Shown: piece by piece, positions 7,805-15,817 of the stretch
Layout: every line of letters begins with the position of its first letter
Numbering within the stretch: position 1 is the stretch's first letter
Assembly: GCF_018449525.1 (NCBI RefSeq)
Contig: NZ_JAAVUS010000003.1
Span: 434,001-498,000, forward strand
Length of the DNA: 64,000 bases
Direction: 5' to 3'
DNA from: Bradyrhizobium sp. dw_78
GTDB lineage: Bacteria > Pseudomonadota > Alphaproteobacteria > Rhizobiales > Xanthobacteraceae
Made by a program: the position numbers and the translations under genes
Notes under the pieces: model-generated
Databases searched by the model: none
The model's input: the letters and a program-made list of their open reading frames with translations, nothing else
What the model was told of the DNA's origin: nothing

Positions 7805-9466
7805 TTATCCTGCCAGCTTCGCCGCCGCGCGCCCGGCGTTGCGTCCAGAAAACAGGCAGCCGCCCAGAAAAGTGCCCTCCAGCGAACGATAGCCGTGCAT
7901 GCCGCCGCCGCCAAAGCCGGCCGCTTCGCCGGCGGCGTAAAGCCCCGGCACGATCTTGCCGTCCTTGCCGAACACGCGCGAGTCGAGGTCGGTCTCGAAG
8001 CCGCCCAGCGTCTTGCGGGTAAGGATGTTGAGCTTGACGGCGATCAGCGGGCCGTGCGCGGGATCGAGGATCCGGTGCGGCGCCGCGGCGCGGATCAGCC
8101 GGTCGCCGATATAGCGGCGCGCATTGTGGATGTTCATCACCTGAGTATCCTTGACATAGGGATTCGCGATCTCGCGGTCGCGCGCCTCGATCTGGATCTT
8201 CAGGTGTTCGAGCTTCAATACGTCGTTGCCGGCAAGCGCGTTCATGCCGCCGACGAGATCGGCGAGATTGTCGCGCACCACGAAATCGGCGCCGTGGGTC
8301 TTGAAGGCTTCCACCGGCGCCGGCGCGCCTTTGTTGATGGCGCGCCGTGCCGTCATCAGCCAGCTCTTGCCGGTGAGGTCGGGATTCTGCTCCGAACCCG
8401 ACAGCGCGAATTCCTTCCGGATGATGCTTTGGGTCAGCACGAACCAGGAATAATCATGGCCGCTGCGCATGATGTAGCCAAGCTGACCGAGCGTATCGGA
8501 CCCCGGAAACAGCGGCGAGGGCAGCCGCGAGCCGGTGGCGTCGAACCACAGCGATGATGGTCCGGGCAGGATACGAATGCCGTGGCGCGGCCAGATCGGA
8601 TTCCAGTTCCGGATGCCTTCCACGTAATGCCACATCCGGTCGCGGTTGATGAGCCGCGCGCCGGCGGCTTCGGTGATGCCGATCATCCGGCCGTCGACAT
8701 GTTCGGGTACGCCGGAAATCAGGTTGTTCGGCGCATCGCCAAGCCGCTTCGGCCAGTTCTTTCGCACCAGGTCATGATTGCCGCCAATGCCGCCGGAGGC
8801 GACGATCACGGCCTGCGCGCGCAAGGCGAAGTCGCCGATCACCTGGCGTGAAGAGCTTTGGCCGCGTGCGATGTCTGTCGGTTCCAGCACCGAGCCGGCG
8901 ACGCCAATGACGGCGCCGTTGGCGATCGTGAGCGCATCGACGCGGTGGCGGAAGCGGAAGGCCAGAGCGCCGCGGGCCTGCGCTTCCCGCGCACGGCGCT
9001 CGAATGGGGCGACCACGGCCGGGCCGGTGCCCCAGGTCAGATGAAACCGCGGCACCGAATTGCCGTGACCCATCGCGTCGTAGCCGCCGCGTTCGGCCCA
9101 GCCGACCACTGGAAAAATACGGTGGCCCATCGCCCGCAGCCATGCGCGCTTCTCGCCTGCCGCGAAGGCGACATACGCTTCCGCCCAGCGCTTCGGCCAC
9201 AGATCCTCGTCGCGGTCGAAGCCCGCCGAGCCCATCCAGTCCTGCAGCGCCAGGTCGTAACTGTCCCTGATGCCGAGCCGGCGCTGTTCCGGCGTGTCCA
9301 CCAGGAACAATCCGCCGAGCGACCAGAAGGCCTGGCCGCCGAGGCTTTGTTCCCCTTCCTGCTCGACCACGATAACGCGCTTGCCGGCGTCGGTAATTTC
9401 GGTGGCCGCAACCAGTCCCGCCAGCCCGCCGCCGACCACGATTATGTCCGCATCATCGGCCATCAT
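7805..9466 (-). CDS. FAD-binding dehydrogenase (fumarate reductase/KstD-like flavoprotein)
   Basis: A soluble flavoprotein of about 553 residues. The N-terminal Rossmann motif DADIIVVGGGLAGLVAAT binds FAD, followed by an E-containing strand VIVVEQEG. The C-terminal FAD-binding segment GLYAAGEAAGFGGGGMHGY and the arginine-rich end are typical of the FAD_binding_2 family (fumarate reductase, 3-ketosteroid dehydrogenase and many uncharacterised members). The substrate is unknown. The frame is open to 9679, but the residues before the Rossmann fold are encoded by a dispersed repeat (9486-9547). I therefore choose the ATG at 9466, with AGGGG about 10 nt upstream. It has no operon partner. Confidence 0.85.
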   Translation of the reverse strand: MMADDADIIVVGGGLAGLVAATEITDAGKRVIVVEQEGEQSLGGQAFWSLGGLFLVDTPEQRRLGIRDSYDLALQDWMGSAGFDRDEDLWPKRWAEAYVAFAAGEKRAWLRAMGHRIFPVVGWAERGGYDAMGHGNSVPRFHLTWGTGPAVVAPFERRAREAQARGALAFRFRHRVDALTIANGAVIGVAGSVLEPTDIARGQSSSRQVIGDFALRAQAVIVASGGIGGNHDLVRKNWPKRLGDAPNNLISGVPEHVDGRMIGITEAAGARLINRDRMWHYVEGIRNWNPIWPRHGIRILPGPSSLWFDATGSRLPSPLFPGSDTLGQLGYIMRSGHDYSWFVLTQSIIRKEFALSGSEQNPDLTGKSWLMTARRAINKGAPAPVEAFKTHGADFVVRDNLADLVGGMNALAGNDVLKLEHLKIQIEARDREIANPYVKDTQVMNIHNARRYIGDRLIRAAAPHRILDPAHGPLIAVKLNILTRKTLGGFETDLDSRVFGKDGKIVPGLYAAGEAAGFGGGGMHGYRSLEGTFLGGCLFSGRNAGRAAAKLAG

Positions 9467-9485
9467 CGCGCTTCGACCCCTCATA

Positions 9486-9547
9486 GCGTTTTCGAGCGAA
9501 TTGGCTTCCGGTTCGCGCGAAGAAAACGCGTCAAAACCAGAATCTAG
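9486..9547 (+). repeat. Dispersed palindromic repeat, family A, copy 2
   Basis: GCGTTTTCGAGCGAA ... TTCCGGTTCGCGCGAAG ... AAAACGCGTCAAAACC then AGAATCTAG. It sits directly upstream of the flavoprotein start, so that gene's leader must contain it or start beside it. Confidence 0.8.
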
Positions 9548-9805
9548 GCAATTGAAGCCTGCGCCGTCAGCAACGGTCAACGACAAAAGGTTCCCTGAAC
9601 AGCAATTACTACCCCAGGTAGAACAGGAATCTGTTCCAGTTTGGGACCATCGCGGCAAGGTGCAGCGGCCGCGCAACACTTAATTTGAATTTGTTTTGAG
9701 GCAGGCGGAGCGTCTGGACAAAAGGCCGAGCCCGCAACAGGCTGGCCACGTTCTTGCATCACCGAGGATCGGATTCAGTTTTCGACAATTTGGATAGGGC
9801 AGGAC

Positions 9806-10363
9806 ATGAAGTTGATGACGGGATTGCTCGCGGCGATTCTTTTGCTCGCGGGAGCAGGAGCTAGTCACGCGGTGGTTCGGATCGGCGAGGATCGTGGCGG
9901 CCGGATCGGAACTTATGTCGACAAATATCAGGATCTGCGCAGTTCCGGCCAGAGCGTCATCATCGACGGCCTCTGCGCCTCGGCCTGCACGATTGTCCTG
10001 GGCGCGGTTCCCCACGACAAGATCTGCGTGACGTCCCACGCTACCCTCGGGTTCCACGCGGCATGGGATTTCGGCGCCAACGGCCACGCAGTCACCAACT
10101 CCGAGGCGACGCAGATGCTGTATTCGATGTATCCGGCGGCGGTCAAACGCTGGATCGCGGCGCGCGGCGGGCTGACTCCGCATATGCTGTTCCTGCAGGG
10201 CAGACAGTTACAGGCGATGTACCGCCCCTGCTACCTCGACGCCCAGGAGGCGTCCACAGCAAGGACGCCGGCCTCGCTTGGACATGACGCCGGCCCGGAG
10301 GGCCGCGCCAATGCCCGGTGGAGGCCCTCTTCCGGCAAAGACCGCGTCCGGGCGGAACGGTAG
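9806..10363 (+). CDS. Periplasmic protein with ClpP/crotonase-like motif (COG3904-like)
   Basis: A 185-residue protein with an N-terminal signal peptide (MKLMTGLLAAILLLAGAGASHA). The mature part contains VIIDGLCASACTIVLGAV, in which a serine flanked by cysteines sits where ClpP-fold proteins carry their nucleophile. A later TSHATLGFHAAW segment has a histidine in the expected region. This pattern occurs in exported proteins loosely grouped as COG3904. The last 40 residues are low-complexity, Arg/Ala-rich and probably not folded. Function is unknown; hydrolase activity is only a suggestion from the motif. Confidence 0.7.
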   Translation: MKLMTGLLAAILLLAGAGASHAVVRIGEDRGGRIGTYVDKYQDLRSSGQSVIIDGLCASACTIVLGAVPHDKICVTSHATLGFHAAWDFGANGHAVTNSEATQMLYSMYPAAVKRWIAARGGLTPHMLFLQGRQLQAMYRPCYLDAQEASTARTPASLGHDAGPEGRANARWRPSSGKDRVRAER

Positions 10364-10478
10364 CGGCTTTTACCTCCGAAGGACGTGATCGGTTGAGCGC
10401 TTCAATGGCGCTTGTCCGATAGGCCCGCTGGCCTTATCTGAATATGGCATTTCGGTGGATGGCGGTGACGCCGTGCCA

Positions 10479-10498
10479 CCGAATGTCTGTTCATTCGG
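10479..10498 (+). promoter_or_regulatory. Hairpin immediately upstream of the small membrane protein gene
   Basis: CCGAATG-TCTGTT-CATTCGG is a perfect 7-bp stem with a 6-nt loop, ending 10 bases before the ATG at 10509. It could mask or expose the ribosome binding region. There is no T-tract, so a terminator is unlikely. Confidence 0.35.
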
Positions 10499-10508
10499 AC
10501 GGTTGCAA

Positions 10509-10700
10509 ATGGCCCAGCCGGTATCCTCGCAGCCTCTATCCCCGGCGCTTCCGGCCGACCGGAACGTGGCGCGGGCGATCGTCGTGGGCGGCATGGGGCT
10601 TGGGGCGGTCATGCTGATCGCGGCGCTGGCGCTGTGGTTCCATTACGGAACGGCGGTGTTCTTCGAGACCATCGCGGCCGGCATTTCGGCTTGCCTCTGA
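10509..10700 (+). CDS. Small single-pass membrane protein upstream of SCO1
   Basis: A 63-residue protein: a Pro/Ser-rich N-terminus of about 22 residues, then one long hydrophobic segment (ARAIVVGGMGLGAVMLIAALALWF), then a short tail ending ISACL. It lies 36 bp ahead of the SCO1 gene in the same direction, so it is probably co-transcribed and may belong to the same copper/oxidase assembly function; this is inference from position. ATG at 10509 is preferred over the in-frame ATG at 10455 because the upstream part is low complexity. A 7-bp hairpin (10479-10498) lies just before the start. Confidence 0.55.
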   Translation: MAQPVSSQPLSPALPADRNVARAIVVGGMGLGAVMLIAALALWFHYGTAVFFETIAAGISACL

Positions 10701-10736
10701 TTGGCATTCGAGGCGACTTCACAAGGGAATTTCGGC

Positions 10737-11327
10737 ATGAATCGGACTACCCGCCCGCTGGTCATCGTCGGGGCTTTCGCCGGAAGCCTTGTGGTCGGGC
10801 TCGTGCTGATGCTGTGGGCGCTCGGCGGCTTGCGAACCGTGGCGGCGCCTGCCGCCATTGGCGGGCCTTTCCAGTTGACCGACCAGAGCGGTCAACCCGT
10901 GACCGAGAAGAACCTGCAGGGCCGGCCGACGCTGATCTTCTTCGGTTTCACCCATTGTCCCGATGTGTGCCCGACCGAGCTGTTCGAGATTTCCGAAGTG
11001 CTGCGGGCGATGGGCCAGGACGCCGATCGCGTTAACGCCTATTTCGTCTCGGTCGATCCCGAACGGGATACGGCGGCGGCGATGAAGGATTATCTGTCGA
11101 GCTTCGATCCCCATCTGAAGGGGCTGACCGGCGATCCCGCGGCGGTGGCCAAGATTATTTCCGATTACCGGGTTTACGCCAAGAAAGTGCCGCTCAAGGA
11201 TGGTGATTACACCATGGATCACACCGCGCTGGTTTATCTGATGGACCGCGACGGCCGGTTCGTGGCGCCGTTCAATCTCAAGCAGCCGCCCGAGCAAGCC
11301 GCGGCGGACCTGAAGCATTATCTCTGA
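10737..11327 (+). CDS. SCO1/SenC-type copper chaperone for cytochrome c oxidase
   Basis: A membrane-anchored thioredoxin-fold protein of 196 residues. After an N-terminal anchor (about residues 8-30), the metal site CxxxC is at Cys74/Cys78 in FTHCPDVCPTEL, with the partner His162 in MDHTALVYL. SCO proteins deliver copper to the CuA centre of subunit II or act as thiol reductases. The ATG at 10737 follows AAGGGA. The cytochrome oxidase operon is about 42 kb away in this window, so this gene is separate from its presumed client. Confidence 0.92.
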   Translation: MNRTTRPLVIVGAFAGSLVVGLVLMLWALGGLRTVAAPAAIGGPFQLTDQSGQPVTEKNLQGRPTLIFFGFTHCPDVCPTELFEISEVLRAMGQDADRVNAYFVSVDPERDTAAAMKDYLSSFDPHLKGLTGDPAAVAKIISDYRVYAKKVPLKDGDYTMDHTALVYLMDRDGRFVAPFNLKQPPEQAAADLKHYL

Positions 11328-11446
11328 AGGCCGGAACAGATTTTCGGGAGGCCGGAGCGGGGACCGGCTCCTGTCTCTGGCCTCGAACGCCCTCGCCTTA
11401 CCGGCCGGATGGTCTATAAGGCCGTGCGGCCAAAAAACTGTCGGCG

Positions 11447-12385
11447 ATGCCATCAACGTCAATCATCTCATCCGGCAATGACAGATTGCTGAAAATCATC
11501 CGGACTATTCTGGCTGCGGCTGGATTGTCGGCCTGTCTGGTGCCGGCCATGCCGTCCGGCGCAGCGGCGCAGGCGCAACCCGTTGCCAGGCCCGCGGCCA
11601 GGCCGGGAACGGACGCGGCGCCGCAGACCGTGCCGGGTTTCTGGGATCCCCGGCGGCGCCCGGAGCGGCCGGACCTCTCCCGTCTCACGGTGATCCGGTT
11701 TTTGACCGAAACCGACTATCCGCCCTTCAATTTCACCGGCGCCGACGGCAATCCTGCCGGCTTCAATGTCGATCTGGCGCGCTCGCTCTGCGAGGAGATC
11801 AAGGTTACCTGCACCATCCAGATGCGGCGCTTCGAAACCCTGGTCGATGCGATCACGAGCAACAAGGGCGACGCCATCATCGCCTCGCTGGCCGTGACCC
11901 CGCAATTGCGGACCCGCCTCGATTTCACCGATCCGTACTACCGGGCGCCGGCGCGCTTCGTGTCGCGGCGCGAGTCCGTGATGCCGGAAGTGCGGCCGGA
12001 ATATCTCGAGGGCAGGAAGGTCGGCGTCATCGCCGGCTCCGCGCATGAGGCCTATCTCAAGGCGATGTTCACCGACGCGGAATTGCATTCCTATCCCAAT
12101 GACGATGCGCTGCGGACGGCGCTGCGCCGCGGCGAGGTCGATTTCATTTTCGGCGATGCGATTGCGCTGGCGTTCTGGGTCAACGGCACCGATTCCGGCG
12201 ATTGCTGCGCGTTCTCAGGGGGGCCGTTCGTCGAAAGCCGCTATTTCGGCGAGGGCGTCGGCATCGCCGTGCGCAAGGGCAACGACCTGATGCGGCAGGC
12301 GTTGAACTGGGCGTTGTTCCGGGTCTGGGAAAAAGGCCGCTACACCGACCTGTGGCTGCATTATTTCTCGGTCAGCCCGTTTTAG
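11447..12385 (+). CDS. Periplasmic solute-binding protein, family 3 (amino-acid type)
   Basis: A 312-residue exported binding protein. A signal sequence (IIRTILAAAGLSACLVPA) is followed by an Ala/Pro/Arg-rich linker to about residue 80, then a PBP2 fold beginning LTVIRFLTETDYPPFNF and including GFNVDLARSLC and DAIIASLAVTPQLRTRLDFTDPYY. The ligand is probably an amino acid or similar small molecule. There is no permease or ATPase next to it, so it either works with a transporter elsewhere or acts in sensing. The gap before it (11328-11446) shows no clear promoter. Confidence 0.82.
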   Translation: MPSTSIISSGNDRLLKIIRTILAAAGLSACLVPAMPSGAAAQAQPVARPAARPGTDAAPQTVPGFWDPRRRPERPDLSRLTVIRFLTETDYPPFNFTGADGNPAGFNVDLARSLCEEIKVTCTIQMRRFETLVDAITSNKGDAIIASLAVTPQLRTRLDFTDPYYRAPARFVSRRESVMPEVRPEYLEGRKVGVIAGSAHEAYLKAMFTDAELHSYPNDDALRTALRRGEVDFIFGDAIALAFWVNGTDSGDCCAFSGGPFVESRYFGEGVGIAVRKGNDLMRQALNWALFRVWEKGRYTDLWLHYFSVSPF

Positions 12386-12393
12386 CTAAGACC

Positions 12394-12478
12394 TCGTCAT
12401 TCCGGGGCGATGTGAAACATCGAACCCGGAATCTCGTCATTCCTGGTCTGGTGCTAACGCACCATCCCGGAATGACGA
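12394..12478. repeat. Palindromic intergenic repeat, family C (CGTCATTCCGGG), copy 1
   Basis: It starts CGTCATTCCGGGGCGATG and ends ATCCCGGAATGACGAG, with an internal second CTCGTCATTCCTGG. The ends are inverted complements, so it folds as a long hairpin. It lies between the solute-binding protein gene and lysK and may double as a terminator. Other copies are at 40328 and 50146. Confidence 0.75.
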
Positions 12479-12540
12479 GCCAATCAATTTTGCATTTTGG
12501 TGCGGAAAGGCTAGTTTCCGCGCCCCGGAGACCTTCTTAG

Positions 12541-14181
12541 ATGTCCACGATTGAATTAGCCGTCAGCCCGAGCGATTTGCGCGCGCTCGCCGAACAATCC
12601 AACGCCTGGCCGTTCGAGCAGGCCAAGCAGATCGTCGCGCGGCTGAAGAAAACGCCAAAGGACGAGGTGCTGTTCGAGACCGGCTATGGCCCGTCCGGCC
12701 TGCCGCATATCGGTACCTTCGGTGAGGTCGCGCGCACCACCATGGTGCGCCACGCCTTTCGTGTGCTCACCGAGGACAGGATCAGGACGCGGCTGATCGC
12801 CTTCTCCGACGACATGGACGGCCTGCGCAAGGTGCCGGACAATGTGCCGAACAAGGAACTGCTGGAACAGCATCTCGGCCGGCCGCTGACGCGCGTGCCC
12901 GATCCGTTCGGCACCCATGACAGCTTCGGCGCCCACAACAATGCGCGGCTGCGCGCCTTCCTCGACACCTTCGGCTTCGACTATGAATTCACAAGCTCGA
13001 CCGATTATTACACGTCGGGAAAATTCGACGCGGCGCTGCTTCGGATGCTGGAGCGGCTGGACGCGGTGATGAAGATCATGCTGCCGTCGCTGCGCGAGGA
13101 GCGCGCGGCCAGCTATTCGCCCTTCCTGCCGATCTGTCCGCGCACCGGCATGGTGCTGTATGTGCCGGTCACGGCGCATGACGTGAAGGCGGGCACGATT
13201 TCCTATGAGGATCCCGAGACCAAGGAGACGGTCACGCTGCCGGTCACCGGCGGCCATTGCAAGCTGCAATGGAAGCCGGACTGGGCGATGCGCTGGTTCG
13301 CGCTCGGCGTCGATTATGAAATGGCGGGCAAGGATCTGATCGATTCGGTCAAGCTGTCGGGCAAGATCTGCGCTGCGCTCGGCGGCACGCCGCCGGAAGG
13401 CTTCAATTACGAGCTGTTCCTCGACGAGCACGGCCAGAAGATCTCGAAGTCGAAGGGCAACGGGCTCACCATCGACGAATGGCTGCGCTATGCCTCGCCG
13501 GAATCGCTGTCGCTGTTCATGTATCGCGAGCCGAAGGCGGCGAAGCGGCTCTACTTCGACGTGATCCCGCGCAACGTCGATGAATACCAGCAATTCCTCG
13601 AAGCCTTTCCGCGGCAGGACGGCCGTCAGCAACTGGCCAATCCGGTCTGGCACATCCATTCCGGCCATCCGCCGAAGGCCGACATGCCCGTCACCTTCCA
13701 GTTGCTGCTGACGCTGGTGTCGTCGTCGAACGCGGAGAACGCCGAGACCTTGTGGGGTTTCATCGGGCGGTATCGCCCCGGCGTCACGCCGAAGACCTAT
13801 CCGAAGCTCGATGCGATGGTCGGTTACGCCATCAACTATTATCGCGACTTCGTGGCGCCGACCAAAAAATTCCGCGAGCCGACCGAGACTGAACGCGCCG
13901 CGCTGCAGGATCTGCGCGATGCGCTGTCGCAAATGCCGGCGGGATCGTCGGCCGAAGATATCCAGAACGTGGTCTACGAGATCGGTCGCCGCGAACCGTT
14001 CCTCGATCCCGTCAAGAAGGGCAAGGATGGCAGGCCGGGCGTCTCGCTCGACTGGTTCAACATGCTTTATCAGGTGCTGCTCGGCCAGGAGAAAGGCCCG
14101 CGCTTCGGCTCTTTCGTCGCGGTCTATGGTCTGCCAAATGCGGTGACGATGATCGACGGCGCGCTGGCGCGCTCGGCGTAA
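12541..14181 (+). CDS. lysK: Lysyl-tRNA synthetase, class I
   Basis: Attaches lysine to tRNA-Lys in the cytosol. At 546 residues it has the length of the class I enzyme found in archaea, spirochaetes and many alphaproteobacteria, instead of the class II LysS. The HIGH-type signature is [11 protein letters not shown] (HIGT at residues 56-59) and the KMSKS-type signature is KISKS at 300-304. [10 protein letters not shown] and the C-terminal helical domain fit the family. ATG at 12541 is directly preceded by a dispersed hairpin repeat and has no strong Shine-Dalgarno. It is transcribed alone; a hairpin at 14268-14290 follows. Confidence 0.95.
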   Translation: MSTIELAVSPSDLRALAEQSNAWPFEQAKQIVARLKKTPKDEVLFETGYGPSGLPHIGTFGEVARTTMVRHAFRVLTEDRIRTRLIAFSDDMDGLRKVPDNVPNKELLEQHLGRPLTRVPDPFGTHDSFGAHNNARLRAFLDTFGFDYEFTSSTDYYTSGKFDAALLRMLERLDAVMKIMLPSLREERAASYSPFLPICPRTGMVLYVPVTAHDVKAGTISYEDPETKETVTLPVTGGHCKLQWKPDWAMRWFALGVDYEMAGKDLIDSVKLSGKICAALGGTPPEGFNYELFLDEHGQKISKSKGNGLTIDEWLRYASPESLSLFMYREPKAAKRLYFDVIPRNVDEYQQFLEAFPRQDGRQQLANPVWHIHSGHPPKADMPVTFQLLLTLVSSSNAENAETLWGFIGRYRPGVTPKTYPKLDAMVGYAINYYRDFVAPTKKFREPTETERAALQDLRDALSQMPAGSSAEDIQNVVYEIGRREPFLDPVKKGKDGRPGVSLDWFNMLYQVLLGQEKGPRFGSFVAVYGLPNAVTMIDGALARSA

Positions 14182-14267
14182 GGCAAGGTTCGGACCGCGA
14201 ACCCTGCTTGTCAGGCGCGGGCTTCAGGAACTGTTACCCTCAAAAGACCGGTTTCCACGCTTCGATG

Positions 14268-14290
14268 CAAGAGCCCGAATGCGGCTCTTG
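14268..14290. terminator. Hairpin downstream of lysK
   Basis: CAAGAGCC-CGAATGC-GGCTCTTG is a perfect 8-bp stem with a 7-nt loop, 87 bp after the lysK stop and 55 bp before the DUF952 gene. There is no U-tract, so it may be a weak or Rho-assisted terminator or an RNA-stability element. Confidence 0.4.
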
Positions 14291-14345
14291 AAGTAGGCCA
14301 ACGCCGCCGATACGGTCGCGGCAGGCCCCGGAAATCTCCGGAAGA

Positions 14346-14726
14346 ATGCCAAAAGATTCAACGATTAAGCAGGACGCTCGCCAAGTGCGCATCTACAAGA
14401 TTTGTCCCGCTTCGGCCTGGCGCGAGGCCGAGCGGCAAGGGGTGTACCGTGGCAGCGCCGACGATATCCGCGACGGCTTTATCCATTTCTCCACGGCGTT
14501 GCAGGTGGCGGAGACGGCCAGAAAGCATTTTTTCGGGCAGGCCGGGCTGTTCCTGGTCCAGGTCGACGCCGACGTGCTCGGGGACGCACTGCGCTGGGAG
14601 CGCTCGCGCCATGACGAGCTGTTTCCGCATCTCTATGGCGAACTCGATCTCGGCGCGGTCATCAGTGTGCTGAACATGCCGGCGCGCTCCGATGGGACTC
14701 ACGACATACCGGAGCTTCTGCCGTGA
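14346..14726 (+). CDS. DUF952 family protein
   Basis: A small cytosolic protein of 126 residues. The DUF952 fold is seen from IYKICPASAWREAERQGVY through GFIHFSTALQVAETARKHF to FPHLYGELDLGAVISV. The family is uncharacterised biochemically but widespread and often beside pyrD. The gene ends in a GTGA overlap with pyrD (GTG start at 14723), so the two are translationally coupled. The ATG at 14346 has GGAAGA a few bases before it. Confidence 0.87.
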   Translation: MPKDSTIKQDARQVRIYKICPASAWREAERQGVYRGSADDIRDGFIHFSTALQVAETARKHFFGQAGLFLVQVDADVLGDALRWERSRHDELFPHLYGELDLGAVISVLNMPARSDGTHDIPELLP

Positions 14727-15817
14727 TCCGCGCCTTCGACGCCTTCTCGCTGCCGCTGTTGCGCTGGTTCGATCCGGAGGATGCGCACCGCCTGGCGATC
14801 CAGGGCCTGCGCCTGTTGCCGCCGGTGCGGTTGCGGCCGGATGATCCGAAACTGGCGGTGCGGGCCTTCGGCCTGAATTTCCCCAATCCGATCGGCATGG
14901 CTGCGGGCTTCGACAAGAACGCGGAAGTTCCCGATGCGCTGCTGCGGCTGGGGTTCGGCTTTGTCGAGATCGGCTCGGTGACGCCGAAGCCGCAGGCCGG
15001 CAATCCGCGGCCGCGGCTGTTCCGGCTCGAGCGCGACGAGGCCGTGATCAACCGCATGGGCTTCAATAATGACGGCGCCGAAGCCGTGCTGCGCCGGCTC
15101 GCCGCGCGCGCCCATCTCGGCGGCATCGTCGGCGTCAATGTCGGCGCCAACAAGGATTCAGCGGATCGCATTGCCGACTATGTGAAACTGATCGAGACCT
15201 TCGCGCCGGTCGCGAGCTATTTCACCGTCAATGTGTCGTCGCCGAACACGCCGGGCTTGCGCAATTTGCAGCAGGCGGCGGCGCTTGACGATCTGCTGGC
15301 GCGGGTGATCGACGCCCGTGAACGCGTGCGCGCGAAAGCGGGCGATTCGCCGGTGCTGCTCAAGATCGCGCCGGATTTGAGCCTGACCGAGCTTGATGAC
15401 GTCGTTCACATCGCGCGGTCGCGCCGCGTCGACGGCATGATCGTGGCGAATACCACGCTGGCGCGGCCATCGACCTTGCGCGAGCGGACCCGCGCCGGCG
15501 AGCAGGGCGGATTATCCGGTCGGCCGCTGTTCCGGCTGTCGACGCGGATGGTCGCGGAGACCTATGTGCGCGCCGAGGGTGCGTTTCCGCTCATCGGCGT
15601 TGGCGGCATCGATAGCGGTGGCGCCGCGTTGACCAAGATCCGCGCCGGCGCCAGCCTGATCCAGCTTTATTCGTCGCTGATCTATAAGGGCCTCGGTCTG
15701 GTCGAAAGCATCAAGAGCGATCTGTCCTCGACCTTGCTGCGCACCGGACGGGAGTCGCTGTCGGAGATCGTCGGCGCGGATGCGGCGACGATCACGGCCG
15801 AGGATTGGCCGGTTTAG
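14723..15817 (+). CDS. pyrD: Dihydroorotate dehydrogenase (quinone), class 2
   Basis: The fourth step of de novo UMP synthesis: it oxidises dihydroorotate to orotate and passes electrons to membrane quinone. At 364 residues it has the class 2 N-terminal extension that attaches it to the membrane. FMN/orotate-site segments include MAAGFDKNAEVPD, NRMGFNNDGAE, NVSSPNTPGLRNLQ (catalytic Ser near 172, as expected for class 2), LLKIAPDLS, VANTTLARP and GVGGIDSGG. The GTG start overlaps the DUF952 stop. Its 3' end overlaps the convergent MATE gene by 4 bp, leaving no room for a terminator between them. Confidence 0.95.
   Translation: MIRAFDAFSLPLLRWFDPEDAHRLAIQGLRLLPPVRLRPDDPKLAVRAFGLNFPNPIGMAAGFDKNAEVPDALLRLGFGFVEIGSVTPKPQAGNPRPRLFRLERDEAVINRMGFNNDGAEAVLRRLAARAHLGGIVGVNVGANKDSADRIADYVKLIETFAPVASYFTVNVSSPNTPGLRNLQQAAALDDLLARVIDARERVRAKAGDSPVLLKIAPDLSLTELDDVVHIARSRRVDGMIVANTTLARPSTLRERTRAGEQGGLSGRPLFRLSTRMVAETYVRAEGAFPLIGVGGIDSGGAALTKIRAGASLIQLYSSLIYKGLGLVESIKSDLSSTLLRTGRESLSEIVGADAATITAEDWPV

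Noticed and set aside
12556..13932. Minus-strand open frame (458 codons) opposite lysK
   Set aside because: No motif; lysK on the other strand has complete synthetase signatures.
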